Assembly (NCBI RefSeq): GCF_009905375.1
Contig: NC_133657.1
Location: 3,224,001 to 3,288,000, forward strand
Origin: Apium graveolens
Lineage: Eukaryota; Streptophyta; Magnoliopsida; Apiales; Apiaceae
DNA: 64,000 nucleotides
Direction of reading: 5' to 3'
A program made the position numbers and the translations under genes. The notes beneath the pieces were generated by a model, which was not told the DNA's origin, made no database searches, and was given only the letters and a program-made list of their open reading frames with translations. Shown here piece after piece: positions 23,033 to 35,564 of this stretch; position 1 is the stretch's first letter; each line of letters opens with the position of its first letter.

Positions 23033-26000
23033 CTAGAGCCAATCACCCATATATCTAATACCCATAGAACTAGTGTGACCATCGTGCTTCTGCTGCGATA
23101 AGCCTTTGGTCAGTGGGTCTGCAATGTTATCATTTGTGTGCACTTTACATATGTGTATATCACCCCTTTCATTAATCTCTCGAATAAGGTGAAATCTCCT
23201 GAGTATATGTTTAGCCCGGGAGTGTGATCTAGGTTCTTTAGCCTGTGCAATGGCTCCATTATTATCGCAGTATAGATCAATGGGATCTGCGATCGATGGA
23301 ACCACTCTCAAATCATAAATGAACTTTCGAATCCAAACGACCTCCTTAGCTGCTTCACAAGCTACAATGTACTCAGCCTCCATTGTAGAATCAGCTACTG
23401 TTTCTTGCTTTGAACTCTTCCAGCTTACAGCACCTCCGTTTAAAGAAAACACAAAACCAGACTGTGATACAGTATCATCTCTGTCTGTTTGGAAACTTGC
23501 ATCGGTGTAACCTTTTACAACGAGTTTCTCTTCTCCTCCATACACCAAGAATGAATCTTTAGTTCTTTTCAGGTACTTAAGAATATTCTTGACTGCCGTC
23601 CAGTGACCTTCACCCGGATTAGACTGGTATCAGCTCGTCATGCTCAAAGCATACGAGACATCTGGGCGAGTACATACCATTGCATAAATGATAGATCCAA
23701 TTGCTGAAGCATATGGAACTTTATTCATGTGGTCCTTCTCATCCAATGATTTCGGACACTGGTCCTTAGAGATTGTTATCCCTTGAGACACGGGGACATA
23801 TCCCCTTTTTGCATTTTGCATTCCAAAGCGATGCAAAACCTTATCAATGTATGTGCTTTGACTTAGACCGATCATCCTTCTAGATCTTTCTCTATAGATC
23901 CTCATTCCTAGAATGTAGGATGCCTCACCAAAGACTTTCATGGAGAAATTGCTCCCTAACCAAGTCTTAACAGCCTTTAGAGAAGGTATGTCATTCCCCA
24001 TTAGTAGTATATCATCAACATATAGTACTATGAATGCCACATAGCTCCCACTAACCTTCTTGTAAACACACGGTTCATCTTCGTTTTAAACAAAGCCATA
24101 CTCTGTGACTAATTCATCAAAACGGATATTCCATCTCCTAGAGGATTGCTTCAATCCATAAATGGATCGACGCAATTTACATACCTTGCCAGCATTCCTT
24201 GGATCGACAAAACCCTCAGGTTGTGTCATGTACACATCCTCTTCAAGACTTCCATTAAGGAAGGCTGTTTTGACATCCATTTGCCAGATTTCATAATCAT
24301 GGAATTCTGCAATGACAAGTAAAATCCTTATAGACTTGACCATAGCCACTAGTGAGAAAGTTTCATCATAGTCAATACCATGAATTTGTTTGAAACCTTT
24401 TGCAACCAGCCTAGCTTTATAGGTCTGAACATTTCCATCCATGCCCTTTTTCTTCTTAAAAACCCATTTGCACCCTATGGGTTTTACCCCTTCAGGTGGA
24501 TCAACCAAAGTCCATACTTGGTTTTCGTACATGGAATCTATCTCGGATTTCATGGATTCAAGCCATCTCTTAAAGTCTGGACTGTTCATAGCATCTTGGT
24601 ATGTGAGAGGCTCATCTTCATCTATGAGCATCAAATCACCACACTGAGTCATGAGAAATCCATATCTCTCTGGCTCATGGCGAAATCTACCAGATCTACG
24701 AACAACCTGTGTTTGTTGAGCATTATCATTATTCTGCTCTTGTTCCACTTCAGGTTCAATGCTATTTTGCGGTTCTCGATCTTCATCGAGATCTATAGTT
24801 CTCCCACTGTTTCTTTTGGAAACAAGATCTCTTTCCATGAAGACAGCATCTCGAGCAATAAACACTTTTTGCTAAGAAGGACTATAAAAATATACGCCTT
24901 TATTTCATTAGGGTATCCCACAAATATGCACTCTTTGGATTTAGGTCCAAGTTGTCAGATTCTTGACGTTTCACAAATGCCTTACATCCCCAAACTTTCA
25001 TAAAGTTCATGCCTGACCGTTTCTCCTTCCATATCTCATATGGAGTCTTTTGAACCTTCTTAGTAGGAACACGGTTAAGTGTGAAAGCCGTTGTTTCTAG
25101 AGCGTAACCCCAGAAACTTATTGGAAGATCTGTATGACTCATCATCGATCGCATCATGTCCAACAAGGTGCGATTTCTCCTCTCTGAAACTCCATTCCAT
25201 TGAGGTGTTCCTGGCGGAGTGAGTTGTGATACAATACCACACTCTTTTAAATACTCTCTAAATTCGGTGCTTAAGTATTCACTCCCACGATCGGATCGTA
25301 AGATCTTAATACTTGCATCTCCGCCAATTTGCTTCTCTACTTCAACCTTGTATTCTTTAAATTTTTCAAAAGAATCGGATTTGTTCTTCATAAGATATAT
25401 ATATCCATATCTACTGAAATCATCAGTAAATGTTATGAAGTAGTAGTAGCCTCCTCTAGCCATTACACGCATTGGGCCACATACATCACTATGTATTAGC
25501 TCCAGACGTTTAGTGGCCCTTTGACCCTTACCAGTGAAAGGGGCTTTAGTCATCTTACCAAGCAAACAAGATTCACATTCTTGGTATGATTCAAAATCAA
25601 ACTTATCCAAGTATTCATCCTTATGTAATTTGGATATGTGTTTCTCATTTATGTGGCCTAGACGACAATGCCAGAGGTATGTTTGATTTGAGTCATTTAT
25701 TTTAAGTTGTTTGTTTTCTATATTACAGACAGGATTATCTAAATCAAGAACATATAAACCATTAAATAAACGCGCAACACCATAGTTTAAATCATTCAAA
25801 GCAAAAGAGCAACTGTTATTCTTTATTATAAACGAAAAACCTTTCTTGTCCAAACAAGAAACATAAATAATGTTTCTGCGAATCGCAGGCATGTAAAAAC
25901 AGTCTTCTAGTTCTAAAACAAGCCCAGAGGGCATAGATAAATAATAAGTCCCTACAGCTAAAGCAACAACTTTTGCTCCATTGCCTACTCTTAGGTCCAC

Positions 26001-26237
26001 TTCTCCCTTAGCCAAAGTCCTACTTCTCTGCAGGCCCTGCACATTTATACAAATATGAGAAGCACATCCAGTATCAAATACCCAAGATGTAGAAATAGAC
26101 AAATTGACTTCTATAACATAAATACCTGATCCAGAAATCTGAACTACTTTCATTTTCTTCAGATCCTCCAAGTAAATTGGACAGTTTCTCTTCCAGTGAC
26201 CAGCTTTCTTACAGTAGTGACATTCACCCTTGGCCAC
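23033..26237 (-). pseudogene. pol: pol of element C (PR-IN-RT-RH), broken
   Basis: From 26237 on the minus strand: gag-end zinc knuckle CHYCKKAGHWKRNC, protease (FDTGCASHIC), GAG-pre-integrase (LWHCRLGHINEKH), integrase core (FITFTDDFSRYGY, GTPQWNGVSERRNRTLLDM), then reverse transcriptase (WQMDVKTAFLNG; LYVDDILLMGND) and RNase H (YTDASFQTD, EAEYIVACEAAKE), ending at 23033. Breaks: frame changes near 24945 and 24875, nonsense codons at 24086 and 23630, all clean enough that the flanking frames still align. It sits directly inside the 3' LTR, with the polypurine tract a few bases beyond its stop. Confidence 0.9.
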
Positions 26238-26333
26238 ACCACCTTTAGGCTTTAAAGCCTATTTGGGACCTGATTTTGGCTTGGGTGTAGAATCAGATCC
26301 AATCTTCTTCTTACCCTTCCACTTGCCCTTCCC

Positions 26334-26990
26334 TTAGGCCTTACCTTTATTTCCCACCATCAGTATGGGAGCAGGTTCAGCTGTCTTCATGTTGGTCTCA
26401 TATGTTCTCAACATATGCAACAATTCAGTAGGTGTTTTTTCAAATTCATTCATATTGTAGTTCACAACAAACTGAGTGAATTTGTTGTTCAAAGAATTCA
26501 TGATTAGGTCAATACTAGTTTCCGGACCAATCGGGAAACCCAAAGTTTCAAGGTACTCAATGTAACCAATCATCTTCAGAACATGTGGGCCAACTGGTTC
26601 ACTTGCCCCTTGTTTGCAATTAAAAAGTGACTTACTCGTGTTGAACCTTTCTTGATGAGTTTGGCTTGCAAACATGCTTTGCAAGTGCTCATTGATAGTA
26701 TATGCATCCATATGCACATGTTGTCTTTGAAGCTCAGCACTCATAGTTGCCAACATAAGACATGCAACATTATTTGCATCATTCTCATTCCTTGTGCGTG
26801 CTGCTCGTTCATCAGCAGTAGCACCCTCAGGAAGGGGGCCTGGAAGAGGAATATCAATGACATGAAGCTTGCGCTCCTGCCTGAGGACAATCCTCAAATT
26901 CCTCTGCCAGTCTAGGAAGTTGTTTCCTCCTGTCAGCTTGTCCTTCTCAAGAATTGAACGTATGGATAGTGTGTTTGTGTTGTTTGCCAT
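26334..26990 (-). pseudogene. gag: gag of element C, early stop
   Basis: 218 codons from ATG 26990, opening MANNTNTLSIRSILEKDKL and a N-F-x-x-W motif, with the UBN2-type gag domain at about residues 20-200. It stops at 26334, and a second in-frame stop lies near 26262; the same frame then continues with the knuckle at 26237. An intact element would have a single gag-pol frame here, so the two stops are damage. Confidence 0.85.
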
Positions 26991-28430
26991 TACTCAGTAT
27001 CTACAATAATAAAAGCGCAAAATAAACATTAGATTGTCTGAGTTAAAATTTTATGTTCATATGATTATGATATATTCATAATATATCTCCCACTATTTTT
27101 TTATCAAATTAATAGCCCTAACTATTAATTCGGAAAGTATATCCCATAAATCTTTCTAGTGAGCCAAGATCCATATTTCGTCCTGTCCTAAGTCAACCAC
27201 TGGTATCCTTAAAACATGATTATTTAGGTAGACAACAATTGTCAATTATATCATATATAATTCTTGGATAATTTGGTGAACAACAATTGATCTTATCTAT
27301 CCAATAGATTTTTAACCAAACTCTATGCTTCTAAGTTCATAATAGTTGAATATAACCGTTTATATTCACCTTATTATGATGACTCAGTTAAGTTAGACCC
27401 AATGATACAACGTCCGAATATAACCGTTTATATTCGTCGCATTTCACCACGATAGATAGGAGTCCCCTGCCACTAACAGCCCTTCCCCTTATCGATCTAG
27501 GATTCAATGAGTGTTCATTCATTGGAAAGCATCTGATTAAAACTTAATATTTTTACTTAGGGATTTTTAATTTAGAACGATCATGATCCCATCATAAAGA
27601 GATTCCCAATTTTTCCTTGAATAAAATACTTCAAATCAATACTCGTCAATGGTTTGATTTCCAGGTAGTGGAGGAGTCACATCGGTCTCGCTTAAAACCC
27701 ACAGCCTTACAAGTTCTATGAACCCGTTGTCGACAAAATCGCCCCATGTCAGAAATAAAGAAAATTTGTATTTTATTCCGTGTTTCATAAACACGAGAAT
27801 CTCATGATCGTTTGTTGATTTTAAATCTTGAGTCGTTACAGATTTTATCTTGTTTAAAGGCATGGCATGGGTGATGTATCTAATACATACATGCATCATT
27901 AATCTAATTAAAACATGCATTTTCTACTCTACACATACTATTTATACATCATATGAAAAGTGCGTAAAGTAAACGTGCAATAGTTATGGCCCAATCCTAT
28001 GTGATCTTTTCAGGCTAATGAAAAGATCAAGGTCAATCTATGGTGTAAAAATAACTATTGCATATGTCTTCTCTATTGCTTCCATTGTCTCCTTGGCCTC
28101 CATAGGATGTCTCCTTGTTCCCTTGTCCTTCTTGGATGTTACATTAAGAATTATACTAATGAACTTACAAAAGAACTCGAGTTACATTCAAGATAAAACA
28201 ACTACAAATAGAAAATGACATGCAAGTCGTATTTCTAACAAACCAAAAGAATAAACCATTACAACTAAGGTCTTAAGGCCATAACTATGCACCATGCTCA
28301 AGTAACCATTAAAGAACATTATAGATCATATAAAGATGACATACTATTTATCACTTATCATGATCCAATCAAGAATAATAAATAAGTAAAGCATATGTCA
28401 TAAGCACAAATTAAAAATGAAACCCTAAGC

Positions 28431-28490
28431 ACGCGGATCGACCTCCGCGGTGAGGTCGCTGGGGGGTTCGGGGGGGCAGCGAGCCCCCCG
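28431..28490. other. GC-rich hairpin in the leader of element C
   Basis: In very AT-rich surroundings this stretch is mostly G and C. GGGGGGC (28471-28477) and GCCCCCC (28483-28489) form a perfect 7-bp stem around AGCGA. Such a structure in a retrotransposon leader could serve dimerisation or packaging; that role is inferred. Confidence 0.6.
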
Positions 28491-28710
28491 ATGGCGGAAA
28501 TTTTTGCAAAATCAGGTATCAGAATACTAGCAAAACATGTATCATAATACTATTCCAAAAGCATGTATCAGTATACACACGACCCATATCCCAATTACCA
28601 AAAACATGTATCAGTATACATATTATAAGAGATCGCATACATATGAGTTATGGCAGATCTTAAACATACTAGTATCATCATATAGATCATTAACAGATTT
28701 ATCATATCAT

Positions 28711-28800
28711 TCATATAACATAACTGTTATCATGGCAGACTCATATAACATAACTGTTATCATGGCAGACTCATATAACGTAATTGTTATCATGGCAGAC
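28711..28800. repeat. Three tandem 30-bp repeats
   Basis: Units start at 28711, 28741 and 28771, each beginning TCATATAAC and ending ATCATGGCAGAC. The first two are identical; the third differs at two positions. They lie about 70 bases from the primer site on the element's 5' side. Confidence 0.95.
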
Positions 28801-28866
28801 TCATCACACATGCATACTTGTAAAAATACAGTAAACACGTAACCAAATCAGCCCCTTATACACGTA

Positions 28867-28878
28867 GCTCTGATGCCA
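28867..28878 (-). other. Primer binding site of element C
   Basis: On the minus strand TGGCATCAGAGC, one base after the 5' LTR, one mismatch from the methionine-tRNA site TGGTATCAGAGC. Confidence 0.88.
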
Positions 28879-28879
28879 T

Positions 28880-30402
28880 TGTTGGGTCCGAAGGCATAAA
28901 ACGCAGCGGATAAACATAAATAAAACAAAAAAATTCGAAACCCAAAAACAGGATCCATGTATAATTATGGGCAGATTATGGAGATAACGAATCATACATT
29001 TCAAGAGCTTAACTTTCAAGAACTCAACGGAGATCCTAGCTATCACGCTTTGTGTCTACCTCTCGGAGAAACACCTCTATGGTATCCACACGAGCATCTT
29101 CAAGAACGTCTCACGAGCTTGACTACGGAATGAATGTACTAGCCTCCTTCTTGACGATCCGAATTGCCTCTGCCTCTCTTTGCTGCTAGGGTTTTCTCAA
29201 AAAAAACGTACACACCTCTTTTAACCTATCATTATGTATTTATAATGGCTGATTAAAAAGGCCCATAACAGCAAAGCCCAACCCTAGTAGGTATTGAATT
29301 AAATAATAAAAAAGAATTTCTATTATTTAATTAATAACTAAGTCATACTTAATTATTATGGGCAAAAACATTCCTTTTAATTCGAATTTATATTATCTCA
29401 ATTAAGTCTTACTTAATTATAATAAAATTCGAATAATCATCAATTAATTTAAAATAACTATTCCATTAAGTGTTCTATTTGTGCGACCCTATAGGCTATT
29501 ATTTAATTGGCAATAATTTTATTCTCTAATAAAATTATAAACAATGAGCGGTATCTAGTAATACATCATTGTTACCCAATTAAACAATAATTAAATCGTG
29601 ATTAGATAAAACCTTTCATGATTAATGTTTTTCATGTAATATAATCTCTTTAACCATACATATTATAGATTAAACTCGAGGCATGTATTTAGTCATCCTC
29701 TTCAACATTTAATCCGGGTTTACTTGATCCATGAGTAGATTATCAAGACAAATCATTATTTGAGCATGACCATGCTTTTATAATCTCACTCAATCAAGAG
29801 GCCAATAATATCTCTCCTAATTATAGGAGGGTTAAATCATTTATCTATCATTCATATTTCTCATACAACTCATGATATACCCGATGTCCACTTTTATCAT
29901 CACCCGATCAAAAGTAACTTTTAATGTAGTCAAAGTATATTAATCCTCGTATAGAAATATAATGATTTCAAGTCAAAGGATCGTTACACCATTATCACTA
30001 TGAGTCTTTCTTATGACTTTATTAAACATGAAGAATCTCACTGTGGGTCTGTCCAGTGTCATGTACTCTCACATGTACCTATGTATTGACTTTAGTATCA
30101 CCATACTTATAACCAATGAGATATGGTTATCTTGTCAAACAACATACTAGTCTATCTATGTATTATTATTGTCCTATATAATAATACTCGACTAGAGACC
30201 TTTAAGAATATGATATATTATATAATCTCAAGTTCAAGTCATGTACTTAAACTATACAATGTGTATCATGATTCTAAGGACATTTATTATGCTAACAAAA
30301 TATCACAGTAATTAAGGTCATAATAAATACATTTATTGAATGATCAACTGACATAAAGATTTAAAAGAATAATGTATTGCCTCTAGGGCACCTACACTAA
30401 CA
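28880..30402 (-). repeat. 5' LTR of element C
   Basis: 1523 bp, the partner of 21482-23018. A 15-base or similar deletion near 29450 accounts for most of the length difference. Confidence 0.95.
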
Positions 30403-31160
30403 GTTTCTGAGGCTCCTTGTTCTTTTTCTCAACTGCATGAGTGACTGGAGTTTGAACTTCTTGTTCATCTTCAAGTATTGAAATGGCATTGACCATCAAG
30501 GCACTAGATCCATCAACCACATGTCCTTGGTTTTCCTTTAATGACTTTTTCTACAATATTTCAAGCTCATATGTTTTCAGAATCCCATATAGGACCTCCA
30601 ATGTCATTCTGCTCAAGTCTCTTCCTTCTCTAATAGCAGATATCTTTTGTTCAAGATGGTCAGGAAGGGCTAGAAAAAACTTTAGGTTAACCTCCTCAGC
30701 TTTATAATATTTATCATGAAGTTGCAAGTCATTAATCAATTTGTTGAACCTTTCAAAAACTTCAGCAATTCTTTCTTTAGGTCTAGCCATGAATCCCTCA
30801 TACTGAGACACCAGTAATCTCCTTTGATTTCATCTAACTTTCTCTGTATCTTCACACGGAATTTCAATTTTCTCCCAAATCTGCTTGTTTGTGTCACAGT
30901 TGATAATTTTGTTGTACATTACATTATCAAGTGACTCGATCAATATTAGTTACAACTTACAAGCCACTGTCCAGGGAGACCTTTTCCATTTTAGGCTCTA
31001 AGTATGTTGCAGGGTCTTTAGGTGCAAAGTGAGCTAGAATGACCATATCTCCATCAGTAGACTCGTGAACCCTTTCCATAGAAATAAAAGGTCCATTCTT
31101 GAGAATTTGAATGTACACGGGGTTGGTCATTCTTATAAATAACATCATTTTCTTTTTCCA
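30403..31160 (-). pseudogene. gag: gag N-terminal half of element B
   Basis: Minus-strand frames at 31148-30957 (VHESTDGDMVILAHFAPKD) and 30811-30551 (FERFNKLINDLQLHDKYY, LKFFLALPDHLEQKISAIRE) match the UBN2-type gag of element D (VKLLNDLSLVNKEYDLEDTN, LKFLLALPECWD). A frame change near 30830 and stops near 30550 disable it. It continues at 21481 beyond element C. Confidence 0.85.
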
Positions 31161-31164
31161 TAGT

Positions 31165-31714
31165 GTGCAGTTAGCTTTGTCAAAGGCTGGTATCTCTGAG
31201 ATCTCTATATGAGAAATTGACTTGTCGATATCTCCAATTCTTCACATCTTCATTTGACTTGTCGATATCTTTGAGATCTCTACATGCAAATATGACTTAT
31301 CGATATATCCAGTTCTCTACATTTTCATTTGACTTGTCGATATCTCTGAGACTTCTTTATAAGCCATTTTGGACTTCTCTACAAGTCATTTGGGCTTCTC
31401 GAATGACTTCTCGATATAACTTGATCTGTGAGTTGTCGATATCTTGACTTAAAACATTGTTCATAGAATAACTTTATTCAACTCCAAACTTCTACATCTT
31501 TTCTCTGAGGCATGATCGTGGCTTGATCTTCTTCCAGAGTTTATTCCTTAGCTTGAATCTGTTCACAGAAAAATCCCCCAGTCTAATCTTCTAACCATTT
31601 TTACAGACTCAAGAAATACAATACCGAATACAGATTTAGATTATCATACAACTTAATCTTAGGGTTGTCATTGTGACTTAGTCTTGTTATTATACATGCA
31701 TGTCTTGCACAACA
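31165..31714 (-). repeat. LTR of element B (5' side), partial
   Basis: In element sense it begins TGTTGTGCAAG at 31714 and reaches the gag region without a recognisable primer site. The segment 31205-31445 contains several GACTTGTCGATATC units. It is an inverted copy of 17407-18170. Confidence 0.72.
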
Positions 31715-32064
31715 GTTGTTCATCTCTTTCTCATTGGCTTGTCTTATCTTCTTCTCTTTTTTTTATCTCTTTCACTCTCTCCTCTTCTCTCAATCCCTTT
31801 CTCTCTTCACCTCCCTCTTTCATAAAAATAACGCAAGTCCCTTTTTTTTTACAAACCCTATCTCTTTTTTTTTTCTTTTTTTAAACCCTCATTTTTTTAA
31901 TAAAAGCCTTACTATTTTTTAACCAGCACTCTTAAACTAATATTTTGATTATAAATAAAAAAAATTACTTAAACAAACTGATTTAATTATAACTCACTAA
32001 TATATAATATATTTAAATCAATTAGTTTAACTAAAAATAATCATAAAATATCGGGATGTTACAT
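31715..32064 (-). repeat. LTR-like fragment with pyrimidine-rich stretch
   Basis: On the minus strand it begins TGTAACATCCCGAT at 32064, a start shared by many plant Gypsy LTRs. 31735-31890 is almost pure pyrimidine on the plus strand. No partner copy is in the window. Open frames in it (31684-31922) are low-complexity readings. Confidence 0.4.
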
Positions 32065-32590
32065 AAAGGCACTAGGATTCACCTCATTTACCTAAATAGT
32101 GCCCATGAATTATATCCTTAGTGAACCCACTTGAGCCTTTTATCAGTTATTTTGATATGTCACCACTCTAAGTGCTTGAGACTACTTATTTATTCTTGTC
32201 TTGATTTACTAGTAGAGCATTTTGATTTATTTGAGGATTGGTGAAAATATAGTATGGGGATATCTTTGTTATAGTATGTTAGTTTTGTGGGAATTGATAA
32301 GGTTGGCTAGCTACTCCCTTTTTTTATAAGTTTGTGGAAAGAGGAAGAAAAAAAAGTGAAGTTTTCTAGAAAAAATATCAATAAAGAAAAAAAAAAGAGG
32401 TCAAGTGTTTTGAGACTAATGGCGAGTTCAATTCCATATGAAAGGGACGATTATTGTGCATGTGATGATATTAAGTGCATTGTACTAGAAATTAAGGAGG
32501 ATTAACTTAATACTACTTATTTTTCTTCGTGACTTTTCACTACCTTTGGTTACTGGAGAATTATTTGACTATGAAAAAAAAAGAAAAGAG

Positions 32591-33886
32591 AAGATCATGT
32601 AGAGGTGTGTTTATTAGTTCGTACAATGTGAAGTGGTAAAGTACACGGCAACATGTGCTTAAACTTAATATTCTTAAGAGTTTGCTAACTTTTACATGAT
32701 TTGATTTCATATTTGAGTGCTTAATTAAAAAATGAACATTATGCTCTATTAGTTTATCAAGTTACCCACTTGTTGGTTTTTTTCTTGATATCCTACCCTT
32801 CACCTTAGTCATGTTACAACCCTTAATGAAGACATTTTGATTTGTGCATGCTTATATTTTAAGTAGTGGAGATTCGGTGGACAACCAAGATAATGGTAGC
32901 ACATGACTTCATTGATTGAACTTGAGAGAATACACTTAACCTATACATTTGTGTGATTTGAGAGTTCTGTGAGCTTATCTATCCATGGCATGTTACTTAT
33001 AAAAAGCGACTTTAATGTTTGTTTCCTGTTATTTTGTCTATCTAGACAATGTGTGCATACTTGGATAGTTGTGTACAAATGATGTACGAATAAGAAAGAC
33101 TAACGAAATTGTGTAATTGCAGTTTACATGTGTGAACTACTATGATATATTTGCACACTTGAAACTTGGCAGAAAAAAATGTATTTTGTGGGTATATTCG
33201 CTATAAACTCTCATGAGACAACACTCGTCCTATTAGGAAGATCAAGTAGAGGTGTGTTCATTTGTTCGTACAATGTGAAGTGGTAAAGTACATGGTAATA
33301 TGTGCTTAAACTTAATGCTTGTTAGAGTTCACTCAACTTTTACATGATTTGATTTCATATTTGAGTGCTTAATTAAAAATTGAACATTATGCTCTATTAG
33401 TTTATCAAGTTACCCACGTGTTAGCCTTTTTCTTGATATCCTACCCTACATCTTAGCCATGTTACAACCTTTAACGAAGACCTTTTAATTTGTGCATGCA
33501 TATATTCAAAGTAGTGGATATTCGATGGACAGCCAAACTTATGGTAACACATGACTTTATTGATTTAACTTGAGAAAATACACTTAACCTACACACTTGT
33601 GTGATTTAAGAGTTTTGTGAGCTCATCTATCCATGACATGTTACTTACAAAAAATGACTTTGATGTTTATTTCATGTTATTTTTGTCTATCTGGACAATG
33701 TGTGCATACTTGGATAGTTGTGTACAAATGATGTGCGAATAAGAAAGACTAATGAAATTGTGTAATTGCAGTTTACATGTGTGGAGTACTATGATATATT
33801 TACATACTTGAAACTTGGCAGAAAAAATGAATTTTGTGGGTATATTCAGTATAAACTCTCACGAGACAATAGTCGTCCTACTAGGG
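32591..33886. repeat. Tandem duplication, 2 copies of about 647 bp
   Basis: AAGATCAxGTAGAGGTGTGT begins at 32591 and again at 33238, and the copies align to the same ending (ACTCTCAxGAGACAA followed by TCGTCCTA) at about 33237 and 33886. By eye they differ at roughly one site in 12. The unit is non-coding and resembles noncoding parts of LTR elements more than a gene; its origin is not established. Confidence 0.88.
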
Positions 33887-35560
33887 TTGCCTGGGGGTTT
33901 AACGGCTTGTTGCATATACTCAATGCAATCGTGTCATCGACGAAAGTGATGTTAGTTAGGACTTAGTTTTTATTTATCTTATTTTCCCGATAACGTCAAA
34001 TGCTTATTGTGGGATGTTTGAGATAATGTGTATATATATTTTTTAAAATGATTTTGTCATCATATTTATTATGTTTTGCACTGATTTGGATATTAATTTA
34101 ATAGGTTTTGGTGTTTTACTATAGGTTACAAAGAAATTCTAGACTTGGAAGAATTTGGAGCAAAAATAATATTTTAAAGTAAAAATAGAGGAATATTCGT
34201 ATTATTGGGCTACACGGGCTGCCAATACTATTTGAGCCGTATCTTGAGTTCCAGAAGTCCGTTTTTGACGATTTTACAGCCCACGCGAAATTTTTGAAAT
34301 TCTCTTTAATTTAGGGATGACCCATAAGGAGAATTCAACTGGAGAAGCCCAGTAACTACAGTGAACAGACACCTACGAATTTTAATTAAAGAATCATATT
34401 CGATTTAGAAATTTCACTTTTAATTTTATTAGAATAAGAAAATACTTTTATTAGACTAGACATCAGATTTTATTATGGGCAAACACAGATACACGCGTAC
34501 GTTTATATAAACATATCGAAGGTTTATTTTATTCTTCATATCTTCCATTGTTTTAGCTTGGATTCATTATTCTCCATTAGTATAAAATTTTAGGTATTTG
34601 GTATATATTTTACATGTTGTTCATCAATATTTTTAGTGCTTTTATATATAGTATGAGTGAGTAGTTTCATTTCAGGGTGCGAGGGGAATCCATGTTTGCA
34701 CCGTAAATATGTTTTAATTTGATTAGTAGTTTAATGAGTAAAAAGTAATAATAATCGATATGTTTTAATACTTAATCTGTGTAATTAGCAATATCATAGA
34801 TTACTAGTATGCAATAGGAGTAATAGATCGAGAGATTTTACTCACTAGAGGCACACATACGATAGCAGAATTGAAAGTGAAAGCGAGAGTATCATTGGAT
34901 TTCCGAAAGTGTTAAAGCTCGAGATAGATTAACTTTTATTTTAATTACTTGACCCACTGAATTGTTATACTTTGTGATTAGTTTGGTATAAATATGATGA
35001 ACCAACATCTTTCTAGATCTTTAGTTAATTGATTTTAAGTCATATTTAATTAGCATTAGTATTTAGTTAAAAATCTTCAATATTCGTTCTTCTCTCGAAA
35101 ATCATTTATAATAGTTAAATTGAAATTCTTGAAACTTGTCTACTTGTGGATAAGACATTCACTTGACACTTTGTACTAGTAATAGACACGGTGCGCTTGC
35201 AGTTAGATATAAAATAACACATCACGTATTGCCTGGATTATGTATTGAATATTCACAAATACATCGACAAAAATTGTACGATAATCTACATATCCCAAAT
35301 TTGATATAATATCAATTGAATTTAAGATTTTTGGAAATAAGCGTCATATCTACATATTATGTCGCTCGCTATTGCACTTCATAATAACTTCATTATTACG
35401 AGAATTATTAAATTATACCAAAAACAAATATGTGTATACTCGAGGCAGAATGAAAAATATCATATTAATGTGATGTTAACGCATGATAACAAGTAAAACA
35501 TAACATTTAAAACATTGTTATGCCATAATATATACATTTATAACATTATATATATATGTC
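33887..35560. other. Non-coding DNA, possible decayed LTR-element parts
   Basis: No protein-like frame. 33890-33970 (CCTGGGGGTTTAACGGCTTG) and 34190-34380 have the GC-richer texture of Gypsy untranslated/LTR sequence, but no matching repeat ends were found. Confidence 0.4.
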
Positions 35561-35564
35561 TTTT

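Larger units (their letters stand above)
26991..28866 (-). other. Leader of element C between primer site and gag
   Basis: About 1.9 kb without a convincing ORF, as usual for Angela-type leaders that carry packaging signals. It contains a GC-rich hairpin (28431-28490) and short tandem repeats (28711-28800) listed separately. Confidence 0.7.
21482..30402 (-). mobile_element. Complete Angela-type Ty1/Copia retrotransposon (element C), minus strand
   Basis: 8921 bp. The LTRs are 21482-23018 (3' LTR in element sense) and 28880-30402 (5' LTR), with ends TGTTAGTG...CCCAACA in element sense, and the exact 5-bp repeat GTTTC at 21477-21481 and 30403-30407. The long LTR (about 1.5 kb), long leader, gag beginning MANNTNTLSIRSILEK and pol order PR-IN-RT-RH fit the Angela/BARE lineage. 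LTRs differ at roughly 35 substitutions plus small indels by eye (about 97-98%), so this is the younger of the two datable elements. Several stops and frameshifts in pol make it non-autonomous. Confidence 0.95.
18175..31714 (-). mobile_element. Copia retrotransposon B (SIRE-like), minus strand, truncated and nested
   Basis: Read on the minus strand it has an LTR (31714 to about 31165), gag pieces (31160-30403, 21481-20286, 19205-18940), protease and the GAG-pre-integrase region (18827-18175), and stops before integrase. Two later insertions split gag: LINE 3' sequence (19206-20285) and the complete element C (21482-30402, target duplication GTTTC). Gag sequence matches across both gaps, showing that B was in place first. 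No 3' LTR in direct orientation is present; instead an inverted LTR copy abuts the broken pol. Confidence 0.85.

Noticed and set aside
28711..28800. Three 30-bp direct repeats considered as a CRISPR-like array
   Set aside because: The units are contiguous without spacers, the genome is a plant, and they lie in a retrotransposon leader.
30123..30311. 62-codon frame, also present at 22739-22927
   Set aside because: It is within the two LTRs of element C and hydrophobic only by AT-rich composition.
31684..31922. Phe/Leu/Ser-rich open frames
   Set aside because: They come from a pyrimidine-rich low-complexity stretch.
33766..33966. 66-codon open frame
   Set aside because: It lies in the second copy of the tandem duplication; the first copy does not maintain the frame.
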